The notes under the pieces: generated by a model
The model's input: the letters and a program-made list of their open reading frames with translations, nothing else
Databases searched by the model: none
Told to the model about the DNA's origin: nothing
Made by a program: the position numbers and the translations under genes
Origin: Colwellia psychrerythraea 34H
Lineage (GTDB): Bacteria; Pseudomonadota; Gammaproteobacteria; Enterobacterales; Alteromonadaceae
Length of the DNA: 64,000 nt
Direction: 5' to 3'
Assembly (NCBI RefSeq): GCF_000012325.1
Contig: NC_003910.7
Span: forward strand, 4,774,001 to 4,838,000
Part shown: positions 22,024 through 30,825 of the stretch, piece by piece
Numbering within the stretch: the stretch's first letter is position 1
Layout: the number at the start of each line of letters is the position of its first letter

Positions 22024-22311
22024 ATGCAAATTAATCTTTCTGGACACCATGTTGAAGTAACTAGTTCATTGCGCGAATATGTCGATACAAAATTCTCAAA
22101 ATTAGAACGACATTTTGATCACATTAATAATGTCCATGTTGTACTTACCGTAGAAAAGCTTAATCAAAAAGCTGAAGCTAATGTTCATATGAATGGCAGT
22201 GAAGTATTTGCTTCTGCAGTCAACACCGATATGTATGCCTCTATTGATACCTTAGTTGATAAACTTGATAGGCAGATTCTTAAGTATAAAGCTAAGGTTT
22301 CTCATCATTAA
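22024..22311 (+). CDS. hpf: Ribosome hibernation promoting factor HPF
   Basis: HPF binds the 30S subunit at the mRNA/tRNA channel and helps form inactive 100S ribosomes in stationary phase. The protein is a 95-residue short-type HPF/YfiA domain: MQINLSGHHVEVTSSLREYV, then KLERHFDHINNVHVVL and DKLDRQILKYKAKV. I prefer the ATG at 22024 over 22018, because it gives the family N terminus and places aagga 8 bases upstream. It sits between rpoN and ptsN, as in E. coli. Confidence 0.95.
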   Translation: MQINLSGHHVEVTSSLREYVDTKFSKLERHFDHINNVHVVLTVEKLNQKAEANVHMNGSEVFASAVNTDMYASIDTLVDKLDRQILKYKAKVSHH

Positions 22312-22419
22312 GTTGAGTTAGCCCGAAAGACCGCTTTAAAGTAATTAAAGCCTATTAAAGCAGGCGTCCTGAGCTAAATGATTTAGCGTAAGTGGCGCCT
22401 TAAAACCATTAACACGATT

Positions 22420-22872
22420 ATGCAATTATCCGAAATATTAACAACAAGCTGTACTAGTTGTGATGTAGCAGTAACCAGTAAAAAACGTATTCTAGAAAGA
22501 ATTTGTCAACTCGCTGCGATTCAAATAACTGATATAGAGCAAGATGAACTATTAGATAGTTTACTCAATAGAGAAAAAATGGGTAGCACTGGTATAGGTA
22601 ACGGTATTGCGATCCCACATGGTCGATTGCCCAATACAAGTAAAGCTGTTGCGGTGTTAATAACAACAGAAAAGGCAATCGATTTTGATGCCATAGATAA
22701 TAGAGACGTAGATATTTTTGTTGCCTTATTTGTGCCCGAAAATAGCTGCCAAGAACATTTAGATACGCTACAAAATATTGCTAAACTATTTAGTGATAAA
22801 AAGATGATCAAGCAAGTTCGAAAATGCAATGATAATCAGGCACTCTATAACTTAATTCAACAAGCAAGCTAG
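22420..22872 (+). CDS. ptsN: PTS IIA-like nitrogen-regulatory protein PtsN (EIIA-Ntr)
   Basis: EIIA-Ntr is the terminal phosphoacceptor of the nitrogen phosphotransferase system and regulates potassium uptake and other functions by protein contact. The 150-residue EIIA domain carries the phosphorylated histidine at about 67 in GIAIPHGRLP. The PTS_EIIA type-2 pattern NREKMGSTGIGNG precedes it. Its phosphodonor NPr is encoded by ptsO three genes on. A family B repeat separates it from rapZ. Confidence 0.96.
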   Translation: MQLSEILTTSCTSCDVAVTSKKRILERICQLAAIQITDIEQDELLDSLLNREKMGSTGIGNGIAIPHGRLPNTSKAVAVLITTEKAIDFDAIDNRDVDIFVALFVPENSCQEHLDTLQNIAKLFSDKKMIKQVRKCNDNQALYNLIQQAS

Positions 22873-22879
22873 CAATAGA

Positions 22880-23145
22880 TATACCCAAGCCACTTGAAGC
22901 TGTGTGTTTCAGGACCGCTGAGCGATTTATGATCAAGGCGCCTCATTTTATTAAGGATTATTCCCTTAAAAAAGGAGGCAACGACGAGCATAAGCCGCTC
23001 AGGGGCCCCATAGGGCTGGTTTAGAAACGCTTTATGCTACGTTATTGATTTCGACAATAGAATAACTATTCTCTTCAATCAATGCCTTGCCTAAAGGCGT
23101 TTCTAATTCCAGCTGAAACCTGCATCTTCATGTGGCTTGGGTATA
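22880..23145. repeat. Family B inverted-repeat element, copy 1
   Basis: This 266-base element fills the ptsN-rapZ gap. It is bounded by inverted ends tatacccaagccacttgaag and its near-complement ending cttgggtata, extending about 30 bases with mismatches. By eye it differs from the copy at 34823-35088 at about 17 positions, without gaps. Inner arms (gctggtttagaaacgc against gcgtttctaattccagc; ggcgcctc against gaggc) suggest a long imperfect hairpin. No ORF. Confidence 0.85.
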
Positions 23146-23172
23146 AGTTGCCGCGCATTCGGAATAGTATAA

Positions 23173-24027
23173 ATGAAATTAATCATTGTTAGTGGTCGCT
23201 CAGGCTCAGGTAAATCGGTTGCACTAAGAGTTTTAGAAGATCTTGGTTATTATTGTGTAGACAACATCCCTATTAATCTTCTGCCGGCATTAACCCATAC
23301 TGTTATCAATGACTATGAAAACGTTGCGGTAAGTCTCGATGTTCGAAACTTACCGAAAGACCCAGAAGATATCCCAGAAATTATTGCTTATTTACCTAAA
23401 GCAGTAGACGTTAACACGTTATTTTTAGATGCCGATGATAATGACTTAATCAGACGCTTTAGTGAAACACGCCGTTTGCATCCCCTTATTAAAGAGAATA
23501 TGGCACTTGATCAAGCAATTGCTTTAGAAAAATCATTACTCGAGCCTATATCTACTAATGCCGATCTATATATAAATACCAGTCAACTTAGCCCTCATCA
23601 ATTGGCTGATTTAGTCAGAGAGCGGATTTTAGGTAAAAAAACAGGCTCTATGGTATTAGTATTTGAATCGTTTGGTTTTAAACACGGTATTCCTGTTGAT
23701 GCTGATTATGTATTTGACGCTAGATTCTTACCTAATCCATTTTGGGAAAAATCACTCAAAGGTCAAACAGGCGTCGATCAAGAAGTAAAAGACTTTCTTG
23801 CCAGCCAAGCTATTGTTACTAAATTTATTTGGCAAATTAACAGTTTTATGATGACTTGGTTACCACATCTAGAACGAAATAATCGTAGCTATGTGACTAT
23901 AGCCATTGGTTGTACTGGTGGTAAGCATAGATCTGTTTATATCGCTGAGATGTTAGCTAAGAATTTCCGTAAAGAGCGTGATGATATACAAACGCATCAT
24001 AGAGATATTGATATTAAATCCACCTAA
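23173..24027 (+). CDS. rapZ: RNase adapter protein RapZ
   Basis: RapZ (YvcJ family) is a nucleotide-binding protein; in E. coli it delivers the small RNA GlmZ to RNase E and so controls glucosamine-6-phosphate synthase. The protein has 284 residues. Walker A GRSGSGKS is at about 8-15, a Walker B-like LFLDADD in the first half, and the C-terminal domain holds CTGGKHRSVYIAE. The order ptsN-rapZ-ptsO is as in E. coli, but a repeat element is interposed before it. Whether GlmZ-type RNAs exist in this host cannot be seen here. Confidence 0.95.
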   Translation: MKLIIVSGRSGSGKSVALRVLEDLGYYCVDNIPINLLPALTHTVINDYENVAVSLDVRNLPKDPEDIPEIIAYLPKAVDVNTLFLDADDNDLIRRFSETRRLHPLIKENMALDQAIALEKSLLEPISTNADLYINTSQLSPHQLADLVRERILGKKTGSMVLVFESFGFKHGIPVDADYVFDARFLPNPFWEKSLKGQTGVDQEVKDFLASQAIVTKFIWQINSFMMTWLPHLERNNRSYVTIAIGCTGGKHRSVYIAEMLAKNFRKERDDIQTHHRDIDIKST

Positions 24028-24030
24028 TAA

Positions 24031-24318
24031 GTGAGCACAACAGTGAATGTTATCTCTCAACAAGTGACCATTTGTAATAAATTGGGTTTACACGCTCGTG
24101 CCGCAACTAAATTAGCGCAATTAAGCCAAAAGTTTGCCGCGAAAATCACCCTAGAATTAGCCGGTAAAGAAGCCGACGCTGGTAGTATTATGGCGCTAAT
24201 GTTACTAGCAGGCGGTCAAGGAAAAATGGTAAATATCACCGCACAAGGCAAAGACGCACAGTTGGCACTCGCTGAAATATGCCAACTTATTTCTGATAAG
24301 TTCGACGAAGCTGAATAA
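24031..24318 (+). CDS. ptsO: Phosphocarrier protein NPr (nitrogen PTS HPr)
   Basis: NPr carries phosphate from EI-Ntr to EIIA-Ntr. It is a single HPr domain of 95 residues with the phosphorylated histidine in NKLGLHARAA (about residue 21), and a conserved second block DAGSIMALMLLAGGQG. The GTG at 24031, 4 bases after the rapZ stop, is used here; a GTG at 24043 would place the histidine at 17, closer to family numbering. It ends the conserved rpoN-hpf-ptsN-rapZ-ptsO run. Confidence 0.93.
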   Translation: MSTTVNVISQQVTICNKLGLHARAATKLAQLSQKFAAKITLELAGKEADAGSIMALMLLAGGQGKMVNITAQGKDAQLALAEICQLISDKFDEAE

Positions 24319-24450
24319 AAAAACCTATATAAAAGCTCCCCTTATAAGATAAAAAAGCTGATAAAACCACTAAGTTACGATAAACTTAAGCCGACTTTCA
24401 GCTGTTTTCCAAAGAAAGCTGTTATTCTTTTCAACAATAATAAAACCAAG

Positions 24451-24709
24451 TGGACCAATTTATTGCCCACTTAGCGAGAATGAAAAGGCTTAGAGGTAAG
24501 GCATTAATTGAAGAGAATGGTAATTTCCTTGTCAATATAAATAACGATGCATGTAAGCCTTTGCCTTTATTAGGTACTCGCCCTTTGGGAACTCATTAGC
24601 AAACTGATATCATCATAAAATTAATGAAATATAGAATAACTATATTTAAATAATTTCACTTGTTCTAAGCTCGCTAATGTAGTTCTAAGTTGTACAATTA
24701 ATTAGTCCA
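24451..24709. repeat. Family A inverted-repeat element, copy 3
   Basis: This is the third family A copy, in the 481-base gap between ptsO and mgtE. Left end tggaccaatttattgcc, right end the inverse of ttggactaattaattg. The core gagaatgaaaaggcttagag...gaagagaatggtaattt matches copy 1 in the same orientation and copy 2 inverted, and taggtactcgccctt also recurs in copy 2. The rest of the gap holds, on the left (24319-24450), nothing I recognise. Confidence 0.7.
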
Positions 24710-24718
24710 ATAGGTATG

Positions 24719-24767
24719 ACCCTCCGTTTCGCAACGTTCTCAGCGATACACTCTTTAGAGGGTTTTC
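24719..24767 (+). promoter_or_regulatory. Possible leader hairpin/attenuator of mgtE
   Basis: The sequence accctc (24719-24724) pairs with gagggt (24758-24763) across a 33-base loop and is followed by tttt. It lies between the family A repeat and the mgtE ATG. It looks like a weak terminator that could act as an attenuator; I do not recognise a named riboswitch class. Confidence 0.25.
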
Positions 24768-24799
24768 TGTGCACTATACATTACAGAAGCAGAGTCGCT

Positions 24800-26158
24800 A
24801 TGCCAGAAATATCAGAACAAGAGTATAACCAACAAAGATTACAACAAGTCAACGAAGCACTTGGCAGTGGTATGTTCGTCTACGTGCGAAAACTATTACA
24901 GCACATGCCTGCTTATGATTTAGCCCTTATTTTAGAGTCTTCTACTGCTAAAAGCCGCCCAGTGTTATGGCAGCTTATTGATCCTGACTTTCACGGTGAA
25001 GTACTTGAAGAGCTTAATGAAGAAGTTCGTAAAGGTATTCTTAAAAGCATGCGACCTGAAAAGCTCGCTGCTGTTGCCGAAGGCATGGATATTGATGATT
25101 TAGCTGAAGTTTTCCGTACCCTACCAGACAGTATTTATAATGAAGTACTGAACTCGATGGACTCGCAAGACCGTAGTCGTGTCGAAACAGCATTATCTTA
25201 CGAGGAAGACACTGCTGGTGGTATGATGAATACCGATACTATCACCTTACGTCCGGACGTAACGGTTGATGTGGTATTACGGTACTTACGCCTTAAGGGT
25301 GACCTTCCTGACGCAACCGACTCTTTCTATGTTGTTGATCGTAACAATAAATTTATTGGCGCAGTATCACTAGCAGCAATCGTAACAGCTAAAGCAGAGG
25401 CCATTGTCTCTAGTTTGATTAATGCTGAAGTTGAAGCGGTGCAAGCTGAGTTGGGCGAGCAAGATGTTGCGCAACTTTTTGAACGTCATGATTGGTTTTC
25501 TGCACCCGTTGTTGATGACGCAGGCCACTTACTAGGTCGTATTACCATTGATGATGTCATCGATATCATTCGTGAAAATGCAGAACACTCCATGATGAGT
25601 ATGGCTGGTTTAGATGATGAGGCAGATACCTTTGCTCCCGTCATTAAAAGTACTAAACAGCGTTCATTATGGCTTGGTGTTAACCTGATTACCGCATTAA
25701 TGGCGGTTGCTGTTACCAGTATGTTTGAGGGTGTTTTTCAACAACTAGCCATTTTGGCGGTATTAAATTCTTTAGTTCCGAGCATGGGCGGTGTTGCTGG
25801 TAATCAAACCTTAACGCTTGTTATTCGTGGTATGGCGCTAGGTCATGTCGGTGACAGTAACGCTCGCGCACTGCTCAGTAAAGAAGTCGCTATTGGTTTT
25901 TTAAATGGTATTATTTGGGCGACGTTAATTGCGACTGTAGTAGCGATTTGGAAGCAGGATCTAATGCTTGGCGGCGTGATTGCATTCGCTATGCTGATGA
26001 ACATGACTGCAGCCGGGCTTGCTGGTGTAAGTATTCCGTTGTTATTAAAACGCCTCAATATAGACCCTGCGCTTGCAGGCAGCGTTATTATCACCACGGT
26101 AACTGATGTTGTAGGTATTTTCGCATTTTTAGGAACCGCTACGCTCTTACTAACCTAG
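24800..26158 (+). CDS. mgtE: Magnesium transporter MgtE
   Basis: MgtE is a Mg2+-gated magnesium channel of the inner membrane. From the ATG at 24800 the protein has 452 residues: a cytoplasmic N domain (about 30-130; HGEVLEELNEEVRKGILKSM), a CBS pair (about 135-255; EDTAGGMMNTDTITL, then GRITIDDVIDIIRENAE), and about five C-terminal membrane helices with the pore motif NSLVPSMGGVAGNQTLTLV. An in-frame ATG at 24716 would add 28 residues not typical of the family and has a poor ribosome site. The start choice is therefore likely but not certain. Confidence 0.94.
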   Translation: MPEISEQEYNQQRLQQVNEALGSGMFVYVRKLLQHMPAYDLALILESSTAKSRPVLWQLIDPDFHGEVLEELNEEVRKGILKSMRPEKLAAVAEGMDIDDLAEVFRTLPDSIYNEVLNSMDSQDRSRVETALSYEEDTAGGMMNTDTITLRPDVTVDVVLRYLRLKGDLPDATDSFYVVDRNNKFIGAVSLAAIVTAKAEAIVSSLINAEVEAVQAELGEQDVAQLFERHDWFSAPVVDDAGHLLGRITIDDVIDIIRENAEHSMMSMAGLDDEADTFAPVIKSTKQRSLWLGVNLITALMAVAVTSMFEGVFQQLAILAVLNSLVPSMGGVAGNQTLTLVIRGMALGHVGDSNARALLSKEVAIGFLNGIIWATLIATVVAIWKQDLMLGGVIAFAMLMNMTAAGLAGVSIPLLLKRLNIDPALAGSVIITTVTDVVGIFAFLGTATLLLT

Positions 26159-26208
26159 TTCTGTTTACCTAGTGCATTACCAAATAGAAACACCTAATTT
26201 TATCTTTA

Positions 26209-26247
26209 AAAAAGCGTTATCAATAGCAAAATTGATAACGCTTTTTT
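26209..26247. terminator. Strong intrinsic terminator between mgtE and pmbA
   Basis: Perfect 14-base arms (aaagcgttatcaat and attgataacgcttt) enclose a 6-base loop, with A-run before and T-run after, so it can work on both strands. It serves mgtE and probably the convergent pmbA. Confidence 0.95.
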
Positions 26248-26277
26248 ATGAATCACTTTACTAGTAACTAAACTAAG

Positions 26278-26304
26278 AATAATAGTAATAGTAATAGTAA
26301 TAAC
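26278..26304. repeat. Short tandem repeat (aatagt)n
   Basis: About four consecutive near-perfect copies of the hexamer aatagt lie just past the pmbA stop codon. They are non-coding and prone to slippage; no function is inferred. Confidence 0.7.
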
Positions 26305-26312
26305 TTTAGTTT

Positions 26313-27674
26313 TTAATGTCCGGCAACTTGCAACTCATCAATTAAAATAGAGCCAGTACGGATACTGCCACGCATATCCACATCAGAGCCAACAGCGACA
26401 ATCCCCTTAAACATCTGAGCTAAATTACCAGCGATGGTAATTTCACTTACTGGGTAGGCTATTTCACCATTTTCTACCCAAAATCCTGACGCGCCACGTG
26501 AGTAATCGCCATTAACAACATTTACTCCTTGCCCCATTAACTCAGTAACCAATAAACCTGTGCCTAAGGTTTTTAACATGGCGTCAAAACTGCCATCATG
26601 TCCTTGGGCATCTACCAACCAGTTATGAATGCCGCCAGCATGGCCCGTTGTCGTTAATCCTAGCTTGCGAGCCGAGTAACTGGTTAACAAGTAAGTTTGC
26701 AATGCTCCTTGGCTAATAATCTCACGATCTTGCGTTAATACACCTTCACTATCAAATGCACTACTCGCCAACGCCTTGGCAATATGCGGTCTTTCACTAA
26801 TATTCAAAAATTTAGGAAAAACATCTTTACCAATCTCATCAAGTAAGAAAGATGATTTACGATATAGATTTCCACCACTAATAGCTGCGATAAAATGTCC
26901 CCAAATAGTATTCGCAATATCAGATCTAAAGAGTACTGGTACTTTACCTGTTGGGATTGTTTGAGGCTTTAAACGTGACAAAACTTCTTGGGAGGCCTGT
27001 AGACCAACATTTTTAGCGCTTTCTAACAAAGAGAATTCACGATTAACCGTGTATGCATAGTCACGTTCCATGTCATCACCATCACTGGCAATCATCACAC
27101 AACTTAAGCTATGACGGGTACTTGGGTAACCCACTAACTGTCCATGACTATTTCCATAGACCTTAAAACCAGCAAAGGTATCAAAGCTAGCACCATCTGA
27201 ATTACTCACTCGTGGATCAACGGCTAAGGCGCTTTCCTCACATTCTTTGGCGAGTTCGATTGCTTCTTCAGTGCTAATTTCATGAGGGTGATATAAATCT
27301 AAATCAATTGGCTGCATTGCCAGAAGCGACTTATCTGCTAGACCTGAACAATCATCTACCGAGGTATATTTAGCAATGTTTACTGCTGCGGTAACTGTTT
27401 TAAGTAATGCTTGCTCTGACAAATCCGCTGTAGAAGCGCTGCCTTTACGGCCTTCACGGTAAACAGTGATACCTAAACCACCGTCGTTGGTAAATTCAAC
27501 ATTTTCCACTTCACCCATGCGTGTACTGACACTTAAGCCTTGTTGACGGCTCATAGCAACTTCAGCACCGTCTGCGCCAAGTGATTTAGCGAGTTCAAGT
27601 ACGGTGGCAACACGTTCTTTCACTTCACTAAGTTGTTTAGTTATTGGATCATGCGATTTAGAGGCTAAGGTCAT
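26313..27674 (-). CDS. pmbA: Metalloprotease subunit PmbA (TldE)
   Basis: PmbA/TldE pairs with TldD to form a protease that unfolds and cleaves small peptides (microcin B17 maturation, CcdA degradation in E. coli). The ATG at 27674 gives 453 residues, close to the family's 450; an upstream ATG at 27722 adds 16 residues. Family blocks visible are DGAEVAMSRQQGLSVSTRMG, GITVYREGRKGSAS and the C-terminal GDYSRGASGFWVENGEIAYP. It lacks the HExxxH motif, which is carried by TldD, as expected for this subunit. Confidence 0.95.
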   Translation of the reverse strand: MTLASKSHDPITKQLSEVKERVATVLELAKSLGADGAEVAMSRQQGLSVSTRMGEVENVEFTNDGGLGITVYREGRKGSASTADLSEQALLKTVTAAVNIAKYTSVDDCSGLADKSLLAMQPIDLDLYHPHEISTEEAIELAKECEESALAVDPRVSNSDGASFDTFAGFKVYGNSHGQLVGYPSTRHSLSCVMIASDGDDMERDYAYTVNREFSLLESAKNVGLQASQEVLSRLKPQTIPTGKVPVLFRSDIANTIWGHFIAAISGGNLYRKSSFLLDEIGKDVFPKFLNISERPHIAKALASSAFDSEGVLTQDREIISQGALQTYLLTSYSARKLGLTTTGHAGGIHNWLVDAQGHDGSFDAMLKTLGTGLLVTELMGQGVNVVNGDYSRGASGFWVENGEIAYPVSEITIAGNLAQMFKGIVAVGSDVDMRGSIRTGSILIDELQVAGH

Positions 27675-27739
27675 ATTGGTTTCTACTTTCTCTTTTCTTT
27701 TTAAGGAGTAATAAGGCTTCAATAGCTACCTAGAATGTA

Positions 27740-27853
27740 GGGGCTGTTGAACACTTAAGATTATTTTTATTGTTTCTGCTTAGTTCACACGGCTCGTCGT
27801 GATTAAAGTACTCTCACTCGAACAAGGTTTGACCGCAAAAGATCAACAGCCTC
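27740..27853. repeat. Small inverted-repeat element between pmbA and yjgA
   Basis: The ends ggggctgttga and tcaacagcctc form an inverted repeat of about 10 bases, 114 bases overall. The interior has no ORF and lies in the divergent promoter region, so it may be a regulatory palindrome or a small mobile-repeat relic. Confidence 0.4.
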
Positions 27854-27898
27854 AATTAATTTAGTGATATAATAAGGGTAATTATAATTTATTTTAAC

Positions 27899-28441
27899 AT
27901 GGTATTAGACATTATTATGCCCCAGTCAGCCAACGATATCGACGAATCTTCAGAAGAAATGGAAGAAGAGTTAAAAAGTAAAAGCGAAGTAAAGCGTGAA
28001 ATGCATAAATTACAAGATTTTGCACAGAGCTTAATAGAAATGTCTAAGCATCAACGAAGTCGCTTACCTTTAAGTGAAGACATAAAAGATGCGATGATTT
28101 TAGCTGATAAGATCAGCAATAAACATGAAGCTTTACGTCGTCATATTCGTCACACCGCTAGAATACTTTTGGAAACCGACCTAGAGCCCATTCATCATGC
28201 TATTGAGGTTATGGCTAATAAACATCAACAAGAAACGGCAAAGTTTGTTCGTTTAGAAGCGATTAGAGATGAATTAATTGATCAGGGAAATGACGCTGTT
28301 GAAGCTTTGATTACTGAATTTCCACAAATCGAACGCCAAAAAATTAAGCAGTTGATTCGCCATGCAGCAAAAGAGAAAAAAGCGGAGAAATTAGGTAAGC
28401 ATTATAAAAATCTTTTCACTTACCTAAAAGAAAATGCTTAA
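27899..28441 (+). CDS. darP: Ribosome biogenesis protein YjgA (DarP)
   Basis: This DUF615/YjgA-family protein associates with late 50S ribosomal precursors in E. coli, where it was named DarP. The 180 residues are highly charged and helical, with an acidic N terminus, KSEVKREMHKLQDFAQSLIE, then a basic central part (SNKHEALRRHIRHTARILL) and a C-terminal QLIRHAAKEKKAEKLGKHYK. The start is uncertain, since neither ATG 27899 nor ATG 27917 has a good ribosome site. It is commonly found beside pmbA in gammaproteobacteria, which supports the call. Confidence 0.9.
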   Translation: MVLDIIMPQSANDIDESSEEMEEELKSKSEVKREMHKLQDFAQSLIEMSKHQRSRLPLSEDIKDAMILADKISNKHEALRRHIRHTARILLETDLEPIHHAIEVMANKHQQETAKFVRLEAIRDELIDQGNDAVEALITEFPQIERQKIKQLIRHAAKEKKAEKLGKHYKNLFTYLKENA

Positions 28442-28451
28442 ATAAAACAGT

Positions 28452-28496
28452 GAATATCAGCAAGTATTTTGGATATTAATACTTGCTGATGTATTC
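28452..28496. terminator. Convergent hairpin between yjgA and tldD
   Basis: Perfect 13-base arms atcagcaagtatt and aatacttgctgat are separated by 9 bases, with further pairing gaat/attc outside. There is no clear T-run, but the position between two convergent stop codons fits a shared terminator. Confidence 0.75.
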
Positions 28497-28507
28497 AAAT
28501 TAACTCA

Positions 28508-29953
28508 TTACTGCGTACCACCGATAGTCATCTCATCAACTTTTAACGTAGGTTGACCAACACCTACAGGTATACTTTGACCATCTTTACCACAAACACC
28601 AACACCCGCATCAAGTTTTAAATCATTACCGACCATACTGATCCGTTTCATTGCCTCAGGTCCATTACCTATTAGCGTAGCGCCTTTAACTGGTGACGTT
28701 ATTTTACCATCCTCAATTAAGTAGGCTTCTGAACTGGTAAAAACAAACTTCCCTGAAGTAATATCTACCTGTCCACCAGCAAAGTTTGGAGCATAAATAC
28801 CTTTTTTAACCGACTTAATAATATCTTCAGGACTAGACTCCCCTGCTAACATATACGTATTAGTCATTCGTGGCATAGGTAAGTGCGCATACGATTCACG
28901 TCGACCGTTACCTGTTGGTTTCACGCCCATTAAGCCAGCATTATGCTTATCTTGCATGTAGCCTTTTAATATGCCCTTTTCGATCAACACATTATATTGT
29001 CCAGGCGTTCCTTCGTCATCAATAGATATTGAACCGCGACGATTGGCTAATGTACCATCATCAACAATGGTACAAAGCTCAGAAGTCACTTGTTGACCAA
29101 CTTTACCTGAGAACGCTGAAGAGCCTTTACGGTTAAAGTCACCTTCTAAACCATGCCCTACTGCTTCATGTAGTAACACACCAGGCCAACCTGCGCCTAA
29201 TACCACAGGAAAAGTACCAGCAGGTGCTTCAATGGCGACTAAGTTAACTAATGCTTGTCTAACAGATTCTTCAGCATAAGCAAGGTAACGTGGTTTGTTA
29301 TCTCCCGCTTCAACTTCAAAAAAGTAACTGTAATCTGTACGAGCACCACCACCAGCACTTGCGCGCTCACGCTTGCCGTTTTCTTCAACCAATACTGAAC
29401 AATTTAAGCGAACTAATGGACGAATATCTGTACCAAAAGTGCCATCACTTGCACTCACTAAAATAGTTTCATAGACACCTGATATACTGGCAATAACCTG
29501 CTTAACACGGCTATCAACTTGGCGCGCATGTGCTTCAACTTGATGCAATAAATCAATTTTTTGCTCTTGCGTTAAACTGCCAAGTGGTTCAACAGATTGA
29601 TAAACTTCAATAGGTGATTGACGGCTAAACGCTTTAACACTTGCACCAGTACCGCTATCTGCAATACCTTTTGCCGCATCTGCCGCTTTTTGAAGTGCTT
29701 CAGGGGTAATATCATCTGAATAAGCAAAGCCTGTTTTTTCGCCTGAAATGGCTCTTACGCCAACACCACGTTCAATGTTATATGAACCTTCTTTGACAAT
29801 ACCATCTTCTAAAACCCAGGTTTCATGCTGACTCGCTTGAAAATAAAAATCAGCATAATCGACTTGTCGTCCCATCATACTGTTTAGGGTTTTTGACAAC
29901 ATTTCTTCATCAATATGACTATCACTTAATAAGGATTTTTCAACTATATTCAT
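28508..29953 (-). CDS. tldD: Metalloprotease TldD
   Basis: TldD is the catalytic zinc subunit of the TldD/TldE protease. The protein has 481 residues; the metal motif HEAVGH is seen at about 262-267, and the family blocks [12 protein letters not shown] and [16 protein letters not shown] flank it. The partner pmbA is encoded just 1.8 kb away with yjgA between, whereas in E. coli the two genes are far apart. It is probably co-transcribed with the upstream nitrilase-family gene and yhdP (50-base gap). Confidence 0.96.
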   Translation of the reverse strand: MNIVEKSLLSDSHIDEEMLSKTLNSMMGRQVDYADFYFQASQHETWVLEDGIVKEGSYNIERGVGVRAISGEKTGFAYSDDITPEALQKAADAAKGIADSGTGASVKAFSRQSPIEVYQSVEPLGSLTQEQKIDLLHQVEAHARQVDSRVKQVIASISGVYETILVSASDGTFGTDIRPLVRLNCSVLVEENGKRERASAGGGARTDYSYFFEVEAGDNKPRYLAYAEESVRQALVNLVAIEAPAGTFPVVLGAGWPGVLLHEAVGHGLEGDFNRKGSSAFSGKVGQQVTSELCTIVDDGTLANRRGSISIDDEGTPGQYNVLIEKGILKGYMQDKHNAGLMGVKPTGNGRRESYAHLPMPRMTNTYMLAGESSPEDIIKSVKKGIYAPNFAGGQVDITSGKFVFTSSEAYLIEDGKITSPVKGATLIGNGPEAMKRISMVGNDLKLDAGVGVCGKDGQSIPVGVGQPTLKVDEMTIGGTQ

Positions 29954-30003
29954 TAGGTCTTAGCTCTACTTCTATGTTCTTTAATTATAATCAAATTGCT
30001 GCT

Positions 30004-30825
30004 TTATTTATTCAGCGGCGAGTTCAAAGGCATGCTTTGACGTATGCGTGTTAATTCTTCGGAGTGATAGTCGATTGAAATATAACCTTCACCCGTTTCA
30101 ATACTTTGTTCAATTTCGCCCCAAGGGTTAATGATCATTGAATGCCCCCAAGTTTCGCGACCATTTTCATGAACGCCTTCTTGCCCTGCTGCTACAATAT
30201 AAACTTGATTTTCAATAGCCCTTGCTTGCAATAATGTTTGCCAATGTGCTTTGCCCGTTACTCTTGTAAAGGCACTAGGTACGGTAATAATGTCAGCGCC
30301 CGCAATCGATAGTTGCTGAAACAAATTGGGAAACCGCAAATCGAAGCAAACTGATAGCCCAATATTAGCGAATTCGGTATTAACCATGCTTATTTCTTTA
30401 CCCGCTTGAGTATAGCGAGATTCACAATAGCTCTTGGTGCTATCGCTGACATTAACATCGAATAAATGAATTTTATCGTATTGCCCTATCAACTCTCCCT
30501 CGGGATTGAAAACACAACTGCTATTAGTAAATTTAGTTGAAGATGTCGATAAAATAGGGATAGTGCCAGCAACTAAGTAAACTTTAAATTTTTTGGCAAG
30601 CTCTCCAAGCGCTAAGCAAAGGTCATTGCCTGTGGCTGATGCTATTGCCAAATCCAATTGTTCACTGTCTTTACTACCAAAATACAAGCAACACTCAGGC
30701 AGTACGACTAAATGCTGAACGTCCTCTTGGCTAGCAGTAATTTTAGATAGCAACTCAGCTATCTTAGCAAGGTTCGTTTCGACGTTAGCTGCTGATGATA
30801 ACTGTATTGCACTCAATTTAACCAT
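30004..30825 (-). CDS. Carbon-nitrogen hydrolase (nitrilase superfamily, Nit1-like)
   Basis: The protein is 273 residues. The Glu-Lys-Cys triad of the nitrilase superfamily is visible at about E44 (VLPECCLYFG), K118 (QYDKIHLFDV) and C160 (GLSVCFDLRFPN). The sequence resembles the Nit1/NitFhit branch, members of which act as deaminated-glutathione amidases, but the substrate cannot be fixed from sequence. Its start codon overlaps the yhdP end by 8 bases, and tldD follows, so it is part of a yhdP-nit-tldD unit found in related marine gammaproteobacteria. Confidence 0.88.
   Translation of the reverse strand: MVKLSAIQLSSAANVETNLAKIAELLSKITASQEDVQHLVVLPECCLYFGSKDSEQLDLAIASATGNDLCLALGELAKKFKVYLVAGTIPILSTSSTKFTNSSCVFNPEGELIGQYDKIHLFDVNVSDSTKSYCESRYTQAGKEISMVNTEFANIGLSVCFDLRFPNLFQQLSIAGADIITVPSAFTRVTGKAHWQTLLQARAIENQVYIVAAGQEGVHENGRETWGHSMIINPWGEIEQSIETGEGYISIDYHSEELTRIRQSMPLNSPLNK

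Noticed and set aside
22880..23145. Insertion sequence or transposase remnant
   Set aside because: Inverted ends are present, but no transposase frame or fragment was found, so I call it a repeat rather than an IS.
24716..24799. Upstream in-frame ATG of mgtE
   Set aside because: The extra 28 residues are atypical for MgtE and have a poor ribosome site; kept only as a possible leader feature.
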